A stretch of DNA of 64,000 nt, from positions 107,249-171,248 of the forward strand of contig QCEU01000001.1 in the NCBI GenBank assembly GCA_003280485.1, read 5' to 3'. Below are positions 34,936 through 44,359 of the stretch, one piece after another. The translations under genes and the position numbers were made by a program. Within the stretch, counting starts at the first letter, position 1. Each line of letters opens with the position of its first letter. The notes under the pieces were generated by a model. The model saw only the letters and a list, made by a program, of their open reading frames with translations. It was not told the DNA's origin and did no database searches. The DNA is from Pelagibacteraceae bacterium AG-359-O02. GTDB lineage: Bacteria > Pseudomonadota > Alphaproteobacteria > Pelagibacterales > Pelagibacteraceae.

Positions 34936-35835
34936 TTAAACTCTAGAAAGCAATAAAATTGTGACACCAATCACAAATACAACAATACCTAAAATTTCTG
35001 TTAACTTTACTTTTTCTTTGAATAAATATTTTGATGAAAAATAACTAAATAATAATTCAATTTGACCAACTGCTCTGACAAAGGATGCTTGGATTAAAGT
35101 GAATGCATAAAACCATGAAAGCGATGCAAAAAAACCTCCAATACCAATTAACATACAGTCGTATTTATCATTATATAGTTTTTTAAACTCTTTTTTTTCA
35201 AAGACTAAAAGGTAAATCGTTAAAATAATTGTTGGAATTAATAATCCAAAAAGTAAAGTTGATATTACTTTTTCAAAATTTGAATTAAAATTTTCTAAAG
35301 ATAATGCAGCAGATCTAAAATAAACAATACTCAGAGCTAAGAATAAACCGGATATTAGTCCAATTAATGTTGTTTTTGAAAATATGTTTTGAAGAAATAA
35401 TTTTAAATCTTTTATAGATAAAATTATTACACCTAGAGTTGATATTATGATCCCACTTATGCCTAGCTTACTTAATTTTTCATTTAATATTAAGTATTCA
35501 AATATAGCAACTTGGACAACTTCTGTTTTACTGAGTGAAGTTCCGACAACAAAATTTGAGAACCTAAATAAATATAATAATACAAAAGTAAATATTACTT
35601 GAAAAATTGATGCTAATGTTACATTTATTAAAAAGCCTGGTTGATTAAGTATTTCATGAACTACAGAAACTTCTCTGAAGTATATAAAAAACAAGACTAA
35701 TGCTAAAGGCAGAGCAAAAGAAAACCTAACATAAGTAGATGCTATAGTTGAAACATCCTTATTAATTTTTTTTTGAAATGAAGACCTTAGATTCTGAAAA
35801 AAAGCCGCAATAACTGTAACAACTATCCAATTCAT
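34936..35835 (-). CDS. EamA-family (DMT) transporter
   Basis: 299 residues with ten hydrophobic helices in two repeated halves. The EamA pattern includes VVGTSLSKTEVVQVAIFEYLILNEKL in the first half and FVRAVGQIELLFSYFSSKYLFKEKV in the second. Such proteins export or import metabolites; specificity cannot be read. It is convergent to the HpsN-like gene by two bases and lies apart from the ABC locus. Confidence 0.8.
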   Translation of the reverse strand: MNWIVVTVIAAFFQNLRSSFQKKINKDVSTIASTYVRFSFALPLALVLFFIYFREVSVVHEILNQPGFLINVTLASIFQVIFTFVLLYLFRFSNFVVGTSLSKTEVVQVAIFEYLILNEKLSKLGISGIIISTLGVIILSIKDLKLFLQNIFSKTTLIGLISGLFLALSIVYFRSAALSLENFNSNFEKVISTLLFGLLIPTIILTIYLLVFEKKEFKKLYNDKYDCMLIGIGGFFASLSWFYAFTLIQASFVRAVGQIELLFSYFSSKYLFKEKVKLTEILGIVVFVIGVTILLLSRV

Positions 35836-35872
35836 ATTAAATAATTAATGAAACAATAATATTTAAAAAAAT

Positions 35873-36922
35873 TTAAATTCTTCTTCCGTTTTCGTCAAAA
35901 ATAAAAATATCTTTTGAGTCAAAATTAATCTGATTTTGAAAATCTTCCTGACTAGAAATTTTTGCACTAAGTTCTAAGTTGTCGTTACTCATGTATACAA
36001 TCTTTTCATTACCTAAATTTTCAACTAGATCAATTTTAGGTTTAAATTTAAATTGTGATTCATTAGATAAGTTAAAATGCTCAGGTCTTATTCCTAAGAA
36101 ATATTTCTTTTTATCAAATTTAGTTTTTTCAAAAGTTATTTCATTACCTAAAAACTTAATTTTATTTTCTGAAATAATATTTTCATTATTTAAAGGTAAA
36201 ATATTCATTTTTGGAGTACCAATAAATTGAGCTACAAAAATATTTGCTGGATTGTTGTAAATTTCGTCTGGAGTTCCAACTTGTTCAATATTACCAAGAT
36301 TTAATATTACAATCCTATCAGCTAGGGTCATTGCCTCTACCTGATCATGCGTAACATAAATCATATTTGTTTTAATTTGATTATGTAATTTGGAAATCTC
36401 AACTCTCATTTCTGATCTTAGTGCTGCATCTAAATTTGATAAAGGCTCATCAAATAAAAATATTTTTGGATTTCTTGTTATTGCTCTTCCAATTGCAACT
36501 CTTTGCCTCTGTCCCCCTGACAATTGTTTGGGTCTTCTTTCCAACAATTCCTCTATCTTTAGAATTTTTGCTGCCTGCATAACTTTTGTTTGAATTTCTT
36601 CTTTAGATCTCTTTTCTATCTTTAACCCGAATGACATATTTTCATAAACATTCATGTGAGGATAAAGAGCATATGATTGAAACACCATTGCAGTTTGTCG
36701 TTTGGAAGGATGTAGATCGTTTATTTTTTGATCATTAATAAATATTTCACCTTCATCAATCTGTTCTAAACCTGCGATCATTCTTAACAAAGTTGATTTT
36801 CCACATCCAGACGGTCCAACTAATACAAGAAATTCATCATCCTTGCCGGATAAATTGAAGTCTGTAATAATCTTATTGGAGCCAAAAGATTTATGTACTC
36901 CAGTAAATTTTATATTTGCCAT
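35873..36922 (-). CDS. CUT1-type sugar ABC transporter ATPase (MalK/UgpC-like)
   Basis: 349 residues. Walker A GPSGCGKST, signature LSGGQRQRVAIGRA, Walker B IFLFDEPLSNLDA, switch VTHDQVEAMTL, followed by the MalK-type C-terminal OB domain (FIGTPKMNIL, LGIRPEHF). These ATPases serve sugar, polyol or glycerophosphodiester carriers with two permeases. It follows the NTF2-type gene by one base on the minus strand, and the matching binding protein and permeases lie in the opposite operon at 41-44 kb; the pairing is an inference from the locus. Confidence 0.9.
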   Translation of the reverse strand: MANIKFTGVHKSFGSNKIITDFNLSGKDDEFLVLVGPSGCGKSTLLRMIAGLEQIDEGEIFINDQKINDLHPSKRQTAMVFQSYALYPHMNVYENMSFGLKIEKRSKEEIQTKVMQAAKILKIEELLERRPKQLSGGQRQRVAIGRAITRNPKIFLFDEPLSNLDAALRSEMRVEISKLHNQIKTNMIYVTHDQVEAMTLADRIVILNLGNIEQVGTPDEIYNNPANIFVAQFIGTPKMNILPLNNENIISENKIKFLGNEITFEKTKFDKKKYFLGIRPEHFNLSNESQFKFKPKIDLVENLGNEKIVYMSNDNLELSAKISSQEDFQNQINFDSKDIFIFDENGRRI

Positions 36923-36923
36923 T

Positions 36924-38009
36924 TTAGCCTTTAATATTATCTAAAACATCTATGCCGATTTGTTTTAGAATGTGAAGTATATCAATTGGTACCCAATTTT
37001 CACGAATTTTTCCTTCATCATGATGGTAAAAATCCATAACACGCATTGTTAATTTTTGCTTATTTGCCTTATATCCAAGCCAATCATTTGAACCGTAATA
37101 TGCCTCTAGACTATGCCATCCTGCACATAGAGAAAATTTTCCATCTCCTATCTCGCAGTAATGACCCAGTTTAAAATAATCTCTTTCTGAAAATGATTTT
37201 CTAAAAGGTAATTGATGCATATCAATAAACCCCTCTAGTGATCTTGAAGTACCTATTCCACATGGACCGTACCAGATCATTTTATCATGCCAATATTTTT
37301 TTTGAGGATGATTTAATAATCTATTTTTTAATTCATCATTTGATAAGTTTTCTTTTTCAGGTTTCAAATTAAGACTTCTATTCATAGAGAGTGCTTGTTT
37401 TAAATTAAAATTGGATACCTCCATATTTTTTTCATAAAAATTTACTCCATCAGTATTTATAGGTGGAAGCCAAGCTCCCTCAGAGCCTCTAGATGGATTG
37501 ATCGAAGATATGCCACACTGTCTTAAAAAATCCATCACATCAATTAAGATATGACTTTCTACTATTTTTGTTTCTTTGAGCTCATGAATTTCACAACATC
37601 TAAGATTAATCATTTTATAATTTGGTTTTATTCCTAACCAAGGTTTTATAAAATATCCTGAAAGGACTGAGTATGAACCTACTAAAACCTTATCTCTAAA
37701 AGCACCACCAACAACAATATTCTCTCTTCTTTCAAGATCAGGAAAAGCCTCGAATAAAGGTTTAAAGATTTTTTCTTTAAGATTTTTAAGTCCCTCAAAT
37801 TCATTTATTGGATAAAAACTATTTATCTTTACATCATTTATAAATGCTTCATCCAAATTCTTGTCTATTTCGCTTACACCTGATGTAATAATTTTATTAA
37901 GATAACCTCGGATTAAATTTTTATTTTGTAAATTTTTTTCTGGTGACAGAATAATGTCTTGAACATTAGTTTTTGTTTTTAGTCCGGTATCAAATTGTTC
38001 TATTTGCAT
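36924..38009 (-). CDS. Long SnoaL/NTF2-like protein (two domains)
   Basis: 361 residues without a signal peptide. The composition fits two NTF2/SnoaL-type cone domains in a row, about residues 35-165 (NEFEGLKNLKEKIFKPLFEA, then INLRCCEIHELKETKIVES) and about 215-360 (CEIGDGKFSLCAGWHSLEAY, RENWVPIDILHIL). The HWV/VPIDIL-type ends and Trp/His-rich second half look enzymatic. SnoaL-like proteins are often small isomerases, cyclases or hydratases. It opens the reverse operon with the ABC ATPase and faces the cupin gene. Specific function unknown. Confidence 0.65.
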   Translation of the reverse strand: MQIEQFDTGLKTKTNVQDIILSPEKNLQNKNLIRGYLNKIITSGVSEIDKNLDEAFINDVKINSFYPINEFEGLKNLKEKIFKPLFEAFPDLERRENIVVGGAFRDKVLVGSYSVLSGYFIKPWLGIKPNYKMINLRCCEIHELKETKIVESHILIDVMDFLRQCGISSINPSRGSEGAWLPPINTDGVNFYEKNMEVSNFNLKQALSMNRSLNLKPEKENLSNDELKNRLLNHPQKKYWHDKMIWYGPCGIGTSRSLEGFIDMHQLPFRKSFSERDYFKLGHYCEIGDGKFSLCAGWHSLEAYYGSNDWLGYKANKQKLTMRVMDFYHHDEGKIRENWVPIDILHILKQIGIDVLDNIKG

Positions 38010-38061
38010 ATATTTATTTATTGGAAATAATCGTGTATCACAATATTATAATTAAAAAAAT

Positions 38062-39006
38062 ATGAATATTAGATTAGCAAAATTCAAAGATTTAATTCCT
38101 AGTAGTTTGCCATTTGTTGAGGGTAAGCTGGATGGACACAAAGAAAGAAAAAATTATTCTATTTTAGGTCCAGGTGTCGCAGAAGACGCTGACCAATCAA
38201 TAAAAATATCTGAACCTCATGGTTTTAATTTAGGTGCAGTATCAGCAAAACCCTTTAATGGATCGGGTTTACATAGCCATTTAACAGCAGAGGTATTCAT
38301 AATATATTCAGGTAAATGGAGATTTTATTGGGGGTCAGAGGGTAAAGATGAAACGATTTTAAATCCAGGAGACATTATTTCAATGCCAACAAATATGTTT
38401 AGAGCATTTGAAAATGCTGGTGATGAAGAAGGCTTAATTTTTGTTGTACTAGGAGGTGATGATCCAGGAATTGTCACTTGGATACCTGAGGTATTAAAGA
38501 GAGCAAAAAAGACAGGTATGGCACTTTTAGATGATAATTCATTAATCGACCTAAACATTAAAGCAATACCAAATGGTAGGAGATTATTAGAACCTATATC
38601 TAATGATGAAATAAAAAAATTTAATAATTACAAGTTAGATCAATTACTAAGTAATATATCTACTCTTAATAATAGAATTGAAAATGAATTGAATATTGGA
38701 GATAATATTAAAATTTCACATATACTAGGAAACATATTTCAAGATAAGTCTATTAATCCAATAATAAAACAAGATACAGGTTTTAGTTTGAGTTGTTTCA
38801 AATCAAAAAAAGGCCGAGTTGAAAATTTAATTTTTAATAAACCTACAATACTTTTTTCACAAAAAGGAAATTGGAAAATTGAAATGAAAAATTTATCAAA
38901 AGAAATAAATTTTAAAGATACTATTTCAGTTCCATTAGGTGTGAATGTTAATATTGAGATTAATGAAAGTGAAGTTTCATATCTTAATTGTGTATCAAGC
39001 ATCTAA
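38062..39006 (+). CDS. Cupin-domain protein
   Basis: 314 residues. A cupin-2 barrel is clear at about 65-140: SGLHSHLTAEVFIIYSGKW (two His and one Glu of motif 1), then GDIISMPTNMFRAFENAG (motif 2, without the usual second His, which would be at NMFRAF). A second part after residue 175 may be a degenerate cupin (LGVNVNIEINESE at the end). It is the first gene of the forward catabolic operon. Cupins may be metal-dependent isomerases, dioxygenases or binding proteins; the missing motif-2 His makes the role uncertain. Confidence 0.75.
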   Translation: MNIRLAKFKDLIPSSLPFVEGKLDGHKERKNYSILGPGVAEDADQSIKISEPHGFNLGAVSAKPFNGSGLHSHLTAEVFIIYSGKWRFYWGSEGKDETILNPGDIISMPTNMFRAFENAGDEEGLIFVVLGGDDPGIVTWIPEVLKRAKKTGMALLDDNSLIDLNIKAIPNGRRLLEPISNDEIKKFNNYKLDQLLSNISTLNNRIENELNIGDNIKISHILGNIFQDKSINPIIKQDTGFSLSCFKSKKGRVENLIFNKPTILFSQKGNWKIEMKNLSKEINFKDTISVPLGVNVNIEINESEVSYLNCVSSI

Positions 39007-39974
39007 TGAGAGGTTTTGATAAAAAATATAAAGATTTTCCAGACTTTATTTTAAAAATCACAGAACAAATTTGGGAAAATAAAGATGTTGAGTCAATTGG
39101 TGACTTTTATACCAATGACATACCTGTTAGATCACCATTTGGTGTTACATATGGAAACAAACCAGTTATAGAAGCAACCTATTCAACTTTAAAAGAATTT
39201 CCAAACAGGCAGTTATTAGGTGAAGACGTTATTTGGAATGGAAATGATGAAATAGGATATCACTCATCACATAGAATTTTAAGCAAAGGAACTCATCTTG
39301 GAAAAGGCTTTTATGGTGAACCCACTGGTAAAGATATTTATTATAGGGTTATTGCTGATTGTGCTTGTAAGAATAATCAAGTTTATGATGAATGGATCGT
39401 TAGAGATCAAGGAGCGATGGTCAGACAGATTGGTTATTCACCAGAGGAGTTTGCTAGAAAAATGATTGAAAAGGAGGGAGGCGTATCAAATTCAAGTAAA
39501 TTGTATGATGCTAATTCTGATAAAAATTCAAATTATAAAGCAGAGAGTTATAAAGATGGATCAATCGCTGAGAAATATACGCGGGTTTTAAGTAATATCT
39601 TTAATAAAAGTTACGAATATGAAGATTATGACAGAGCTGCAAATTTGTTTTGGCCAGGAAATAAACTTGGTCACGGAAGAGAAGATATTATTGAAAAATG
39701 GAATTCCATTAAGAAAATATTTACAAATATAAAATTTAGTATTGAGCATGTTGGATTTTTAGAAGAGCCGGAGAAAAATTCAAGGGTGTCAGTCAGATGG
39801 TTTTTAGAAGGAGAACATGCTAATGAAAGTGATGAATATGGTAAAGCATCAAATAAAAAAATATTTATAATGGGTATTAACCATGCTGAATTTACTAATA
39901 ATTCAATTATTAGAGAATGGGTTTTATTTGATGAAGTTGCTATATGGAAACAAATACTATTGAACCATGGTTAA
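39006..39974 (+). CDS. Long SnoaL/NTF2-like protein, second copy of the locus
   Basis: 322 residues starting at ATG 39006, which shares an A with the cupin stop. Two SnoaL-like parts: about residues 13-140 (TEQIWENKDVESIGDFYTND and DEWIVRDQGAMVRQIG), then about 175-320 (VLSNIFNKSYEYEDYDRAAN, GREDIIEKWNSIKKIFTN, VRWFLEGEHA). The first domain ends DEWIVRDQG, as in SnoaL proteins; the final EWVLFDEVAIWKQIL is a C-terminal strand of the second. It is a remote relative of the 361-residue protein of the reverse operon. Overlaps the MetE-like gene by 8 bases. Reaction unknown. Confidence 0.68.
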   Translation: MRGFDKKYKDFPDFILKITEQIWENKDVESIGDFYTNDIPVRSPFGVTYGNKPVIEATYSTLKEFPNRQLLGEDVIWNGNDEIGYHSSHRILSKGTHLGKGFYGEPTGKDIYYRVIADCACKNNQVYDEWIVRDQGAMVRQIGYSPEEFARKMIEKEGGVSNSSKLYDANSDKNSNYKAESYKDGSIAEKYTRVLSNIFNKSYEYEDYDRAANLFWPGNKLGHGREDIIEKWNSIKKIFTNIKFSIEHVGFLEEPEKNSRVSVRWFLEGEHANESDEYGKASNKKIFIMGINHAEFTNNSIIREWVLFDEVAIWKQILLNHG

Positions 39975-41094
39975 AATAAAAACTACACATGTTGGTAGCC
40001 TACCCAGATCAAACGAACTCTCCAGTCTTCTTGCCTCTAAAGATAATCAAGAAAAAATAGATTTTAGAAGCTTTGATGCAATGGTTAAAAAAAATGTATC
40101 TGAAGTTGTAAAAAAGCAAATCAATAGCGGATTAGACTCTGTAAGTGATGGAGAGATGTCAAAAATAAGTTACGCAACTTATATAAAAGATAGAGTTGAT
40201 GGTTTTTCTGGCGAAAGTGAAAGAAAAGCTCCAAAAGACTTAGATGATTTTCCATCTTTTAAAAAAAAACTTATCCTATCTGGTGGAACTCCAACTTATA
40301 AGAGACCGTGTTGTACAAGTGAGCTTAAAATAAAAGATGAAGTTTCAATTAACAAAGATATTCTAAATTTTAAAAAAGCCTTAGAAAAAAATTCACATAC
40401 TGATGGATTTATGAATTCACCATCTCCAGGAGTTATATGTAATTTTTTACCCAACAAGTTTTATAAAAACGATGATGAGTATCTTGAGAAACTATCAGAT
40501 ATAATGAAGTTCGAATATGAGAAAATAACTGAGAGCGGCTTATCTATTCAAATTGATTGCCCGGATCTCGCATTATCAAGGCATATGATTTACAAGGAAA
40601 TTTCTGAAAAAGATTTTTTAGAAAGAGCTAACAAACATGTGGAAGTTTTAAATAATTCATTATCAAATATAGATCCATCTAAAGTAAGAATGCATATTTG
40701 CTGGGGTAATTATGAAGGACCTCATACTCATGATATTGGTTTAGATAAAATAATTGGATTGGCTTTTAAAGCCAATGTTAGTAAATATTTGATAGAGTCT
40801 GCTAACCCTAGACATGCTCATGAATGGGAAGTATTTGAAAATATAAAAGTACCAAAAGATAAGATGATTATTCCAGGGGTTATTGAGTCTACTTCTAACT
40901 TTATTGAACATCCAGATGTTGTAAAACATAGAATTTTAGCTTTTTCTAGAGTACTAGAGCCAAATCAATTAATGGCAGGAACAGATTGTGGATTTAGTAC
41001 CTTTGCAGGCTATGGAAATGTAGATGAAGATATTGTTTACAAAAAACTTGAAGCACTTGTCGCAGGTGCTGAACTTGCGTCAAAACAAATCTAA
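39967..41094 (+). CDS. MetE-core zinc methyl/alkyl-transferase-like protein
   Basis: 375 residues corresponding to the C-terminal (catalytic) barrel of cobalamin-independent methionine synthase only. It starts TTHVGSLPRS, the hallmark of this family. The zinc ligands are all visible: His243 and Cys245 (RMHICWGNYEG), Glu277 (LIESANPRHAHE) and Cys341 (AGTDCGFSTFAG). Full MetE is twice as long and includes a folate-binding N-terminal half; here that is missing. Relatives act on methyl donors, selenium compounds or on epoxide:coenzyme M transfer. It is co-transcribed with the SnoaL and cupin genes and may demethylate or thiolate a transported compound. Confidence 0.82.
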   Translation: MVKIKTTHVGSLPRSNELSSLLASKDNQEKIDFRSFDAMVKKNVSEVVKKQINSGLDSVSDGEMSKISYATYIKDRVDGFSGESERKAPKDLDDFPSFKKKLILSGGTPTYKRPCCTSELKIKDEVSINKDILNFKKALEKNSHTDGFMNSPSPGVICNFLPNKFYKNDDEYLEKLSDIMKFEYEKITESGLSIQIDCPDLALSRHMIYKEISEKDFLERANKHVEVLNNSLSNIDPSKVRMHICWGNYEGPHTHDIGLDKIIGLAFKANVSKYLIESANPRHAHEWEVFENIKVPKDKMIIPGVIESTSNFIEHPDVVKHRILAFSRVLEPNQLMAGTDCGFSTFAGYGNVDEDIVYKKLEALVAGAELASKQI

Positions 41095-41174
41095 TTTTTA
41101 CTTTTATAAACTTAAGCGTATATGTATATTTTTGGTAAGTAAAACTTATTAATATTAACAAAAGAGAGAATAAT

Positions 41175-42395
41175 ATGAAAAAAATACTAGTTACTTTATT
41201 GTTTTTACTTTTTGGAACAGTAGCTAACGCTGACTGTAACATTAAGAGTGGATCAATAAATATTTTAGCAAATGATTTTCCTGCTCTAAGAACTTTAGTT
41301 GAAACTGCAAAAGAATGTAAAGGAAGTGCTGACTTTAAAGTCACTCACTCAGCTGAACACAACAAAATTGCAGTACCAGCTTTAACAGCAAATCCTTCTG
41401 AGTTTTCAGTTAGAGTTGCTGCTAATAGTTCTATAGTTCCATTAATGAATGCTGATTTAATTAGACCAATGAATGATCTAGTTAAAAAATATGGAAAAGG
41501 AATTCAAGAGTCACAACTTATAACAATTGATGGAAAAGTAATGGCTGTAGCATTTATGGCTAATACACAACATCTTTATGTAAGAACAGATGTATTACAA
41601 GAAAATGGTATTGCTATTCCAAAAACTTACGAGGAAGTTGTAGCGGCTGCTGAAAAAATCAGAGCAGCTGGGAAAATGAAATATCCTTATGCAGCGGCAT
41701 ATAAAGCTGGATGGAATTTAGCTGAAGAATTTGTAAACATGTACATTGGTCATGGTGGTGAATTCTTTAAAGATGGTGGTGCACAACCAAATATCAATAA
41801 TGCAAAAGGTGTTGCAACTTTAAACATGTTAAAAAAACTGGCTGATTTAAGTAACCCTGATTATTTAACGCATGATAGTGAAGCTATCAAAGTTGAGTGG
41901 GAATCTGGAAATGTTGCAATTATGACTTTATGGGCATCTAGATCTGGAACATTACTTGACGATGAAGGTGATGCGAAAATAACTGCTGCTACTAAATTAG
42001 TTGCTCCAGCAACAGTTGGTGGTGGTAATATTCCTGCAGCAACACTTTGGTGGGACGGATTTACACTTGCTAAAAATAGATCTGACGCAGATGCTGAAGC
42101 TTCTTTTAGAGCAATGGCTCATGCAGCATCATCAAAAGAGATGGTTGCAAAAGCTGCTGATCAAGCAGTTTGGTTAGTTGAAGGCTTTGTACCTGGTCCA
42201 AAATCTGTTGGAGTAATTGAAGCAGTTAAAATGGGAGCAAAACCTTATCCAATGTTACCACAAATGGGATTAATGCATGGTGCTTTGGGTAGTGAAATTG
42301 TTGAGTTTTTGCAAGGAAATGAGTCTGCTGAGCAAGCATTGAAAGATGTTGAAGCCGCTTATATCACTAAAGCAAAAGAACAAGGTTTTCTATAA
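41175..42395 (+). CDS. Sugar-type ABC transporter substrate-binding protein
   Basis: 406 residues with a signal peptide ending VANA. Family 1 extracellular binding protein (MalE/UgpB type): INILANDFPALRTLV, MAVAFMANTQHLYVRTDVLQ, MTLWASRSGTLLDDEG, WWDGFTLAKNRSD. It binds a ligand in the periplasm for the two permeases that follow. The family includes many carriers for sugars and sugar alcohols, so the ligand remains open. A hairpin at 42410-42435 separates it from the permeases. Confidence 0.88.
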   Translation: MKKILVTLLFLLFGTVANADCNIKSGSINILANDFPALRTLVETAKECKGSADFKVTHSAEHNKIAVPALTANPSEFSVRVAANSSIVPLMNADLIRPMNDLVKKYGKGIQESQLITIDGKVMAVAFMANTQHLYVRTDVLQENGIAIPKTYEEVVAAAEKIRAAGKMKYPYAAAYKAGWNLAEEFVNMYIGHGGEFFKDGGAQPNINNAKGVATLNMLKKLADLSNPDYLTHDSEAIKVEWESGNVAIMTLWASRSGTLLDDEGDAKITAATKLVAPATVGGGNIPAATLWWDGFTLAKNRSDADAEASFRAMAHAASSKEMVAKAADQAVWLVEGFVPGPKSVGVIEAVKMGAKPYPMLPQMGLMHGALGSEIVEFLQGNESAEQALKDVEAAYITKAKEQGFL

Positions 42396-42409
42396 AATAT
42401 AAATTAATT

Positions 42410-42435
42410 AAGTGGGGGTATAACTATCCCCACTT
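42410..42435 (+). terminator. Hairpin between binding protein and permease genes
   Basis: An 11-pair stem (with one G-T pair) from 42410-42420 and 42425-42435 around the loop TAAC, with AAGTGGGG and CCCCACTT as its outer arms. No long T-run follows, so it may attenuate or stabilise the upstream message rather than end it fully. Confidence 0.75.
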
Positions 42436-42446
42436 ATAAATTTATC

Positions 42447-43475
42447 ATGCCCAATAGAAGTTTTTTCTGGTTTTTTTTCCCAGCAGGTTTAGCAATGATT
42501 TTATTCATTGGGCTACCAATTATTTCAACAGGGATTCAATCTTTTTACGCTCAACATGATCAAATACTCATTGAAGTTAAAAAATGTGATCCATTTGGAT
42601 GCAAAACATCAGTAGTTGTAGATCAAGAAGCTACTTCAAAAATTAAAGAAGAGAAACCATTAGGAAAATTTAATGGTTTTGGTACATACATTGATAGAAA
42701 TCACTTGGCATCTGATCAAGTGTCAGAATTTTGGAGTGAGAGTAAATCATTAGGTGAATTTATTGGCAAGGTAGGAAATCTTCCATTTTACAAAGCTTTA
42801 GTATTTACCTTAACTTATTGTGTAATTGTTACACCATGCGTTCTGCTTTTAGGATTTATTATTGCACTAAGTCTAAACGCAATTTCTAGAAAAATTAGAG
42901 GTCCACTTATTTTTGGTACAATTTTACCAATGATTGTAACTCCTTTGGTAGGTTCTCTAGTGTTATTCTGGATGATTGATGCAGAAGGAATTATAGGTGC
43001 AAATCTTCAAATATTAATGGATGATCCTTACTTATCTGTTAAATCATCAAAAGCTTTAACTTGGATTACAATTATTATTTATGGAGTTTGGCATCACTCC
43101 CCTTTTGCTTTTGTTGTTTTTTATGCAGCACTTCAAACTGTTCCACAAGAACCATTGGAAGCTTCAATTATAGATGGTGCTTCAAGATTTCAAAGAGTTA
43201 AACATATAGTTTTACCACATATATATCCTGTAGTTACCTTTGTTGCTTTAATTTCATTAATGGATAATTTTAGAGTATTTGAACCCATCATAGGTTTTAG
43301 TGCTGAAGGTAGTGCCCAATCTTTATCTTGGTTGATTTATGATAACTTAGTTAATGAGGAAGTAATTTTATTTGGATCAGCAGCAGCAACATCGATTATG
43401 ACTATTGTAGGAATTTCAATAATTTTAACGCCAGTTTTACTGAGAACTTGGAAAGAGTTTAGAACAAATAGATAA
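42447..43475 (+). CDS. Sugar-type ABC permease 1 (MalF/UgpA-like)
   Basis: 342 residues. A signal-anchor helix (residues about 5-29) is followed by an uncommon loop of about 85 residues (SFYAQHDQILIEVKKCDPFG and on) and then five helices. The EAA motif is EASIIDGASRFQRVKHIVLPHIYP. The N-terminal loop is periplasmic and carries two cysteines (KKCDPFGCK). It is one half of the CUT1-type translocation pore. Confidence 0.88.
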   Translation: MPNRSFFWFFFPAGLAMILFIGLPIISTGIQSFYAQHDQILIEVKKCDPFGCKTSVVVDQEATSKIKEEKPLGKFNGFGTYIDRNHLASDQVSEFWSESKSLGEFIGKVGNLPFYKALVFTLTYCVIVTPCVLLLGFIIALSLNAISRKIRGPLIFGTILPMIVTPLVGSLVLFWMIDAEGIIGANLQILMDDPYLSVKSSKALTWITIIIYGVWHHSPFAFVVFYAALQTVPQEPLEASIIDGASRFQRVKHIVLPHIYPVVTFVALISLMDNFRVFEPIIGFSAEGSAQSLSWLIYDNLVNEEVILFGSAAATSIMTIVGISIILTPVLLRTWKEFRTNR

Positions 43476-43477
43476 TT

Positions 43478-44359
43478 ATGGATTTTGGATTAGATAAAAA
43501 ATCAAACAGTTTAAAAACCTTCAACACAATATTTATAGTTATATGGTTGTTACTTGCATGTTTTCCATTTATTTGGACGTTTTGGGGATCCTTTAAAGTC
43601 AGAGCTGACTTTTTCTCAAGAGCTGATTGGTGGTATGCAATAACAGCTTTTAATACTTTAATTGAGACTGGCGCTAGATTTACCAAAGAAGCTTATAGTG
43701 GAGCGTGGTTTGAAGGTGAATTTTGGAAAGCTTCAAGAAACACAGTAATAGTTACAATTAGTGTTGTCTCAATTTCATTATTTCTTGGCACACTAGGTGC
43801 ATACGCACTATCTAGATCTACAAAAAATTATGCATTTTGGATTTTAATTATTGCTTTAATTTTTAGAGCAATGCCGCATATAACATTGGTGTCAGGTTAT
43901 CTATTCCCTTTTTTTCAATTACAAATTTGGGGAATTTTACCAACTACAATTGTAGTTCTTGTTGCAATCAATCAACCTTTTACCTTATGGCTCCTTTATT
44001 CATTTTTTAAAACTGTGCCTAAAGAATTAGATGAAAGTGCCTTGATTGATGGTTGTTCATATTTCCAAGCCTTTAGACATATTATAATGCCTGTGATGTG
44101 GCCTGGAGTAATCACAGCTGGATTATTTAGTCTCATGTTAGCTTATAATGATTTTACTGTAACAGCTTTATTGTTAAACCAAGAGAACCACACTATGGTT
44201 CCCAAAATTCAAAGTTACCTTGGAACCAACCAGCATGAAGGAAATTTAATGTGGGCTGTATCTGCAGTTGTGTCTGCTACCGCTCCATTATTTCTATTAG
44301 TAATGTTTTTTCAAAGACAGGTTATAAGTGGATTAACCGCTGGTGCCATTAAAGGCTAA
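43478..44359 (+). CDS. Sugar-type ABC permease 2 (MalG/UgpE-like)
   Basis: 293 residues, six hydrophobic helices. The EAA motif is DESALIDGCSYFQAFRHIIMPVMWPG and the C-terminal GLTAGAIKG is the conserved MalG-type ending. It starts three bases after permease 1 and overlaps the HAD gene by one base (TAATG). It completes the transporter with the ATPase from the reverse operon. Confidence 0.92.
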   Translation: MDFGLDKKSNSLKTFNTIFIVIWLLLACFPFIWTFWGSFKVRADFFSRADWWYAITAFNTLIETGARFTKEAYSGAWFEGEFWKASRNTVIVTISVVSISLFLGTLGAYALSRSTKNYAFWILIIALIFRAMPHITLVSGYLFPFFQLQIWGILPTTIVVLVAINQPFTLWLLYSFFKTVPKELDESALIDGCSYFQAFRHIIMPVMWPGVITAGLFSLMLAYNDFTVTALLLNQENHTMVPKIQSYLGTNQHEGNLMWAVSAVVSATAPLFLLVMFFQRQVISGLTAGAIKG

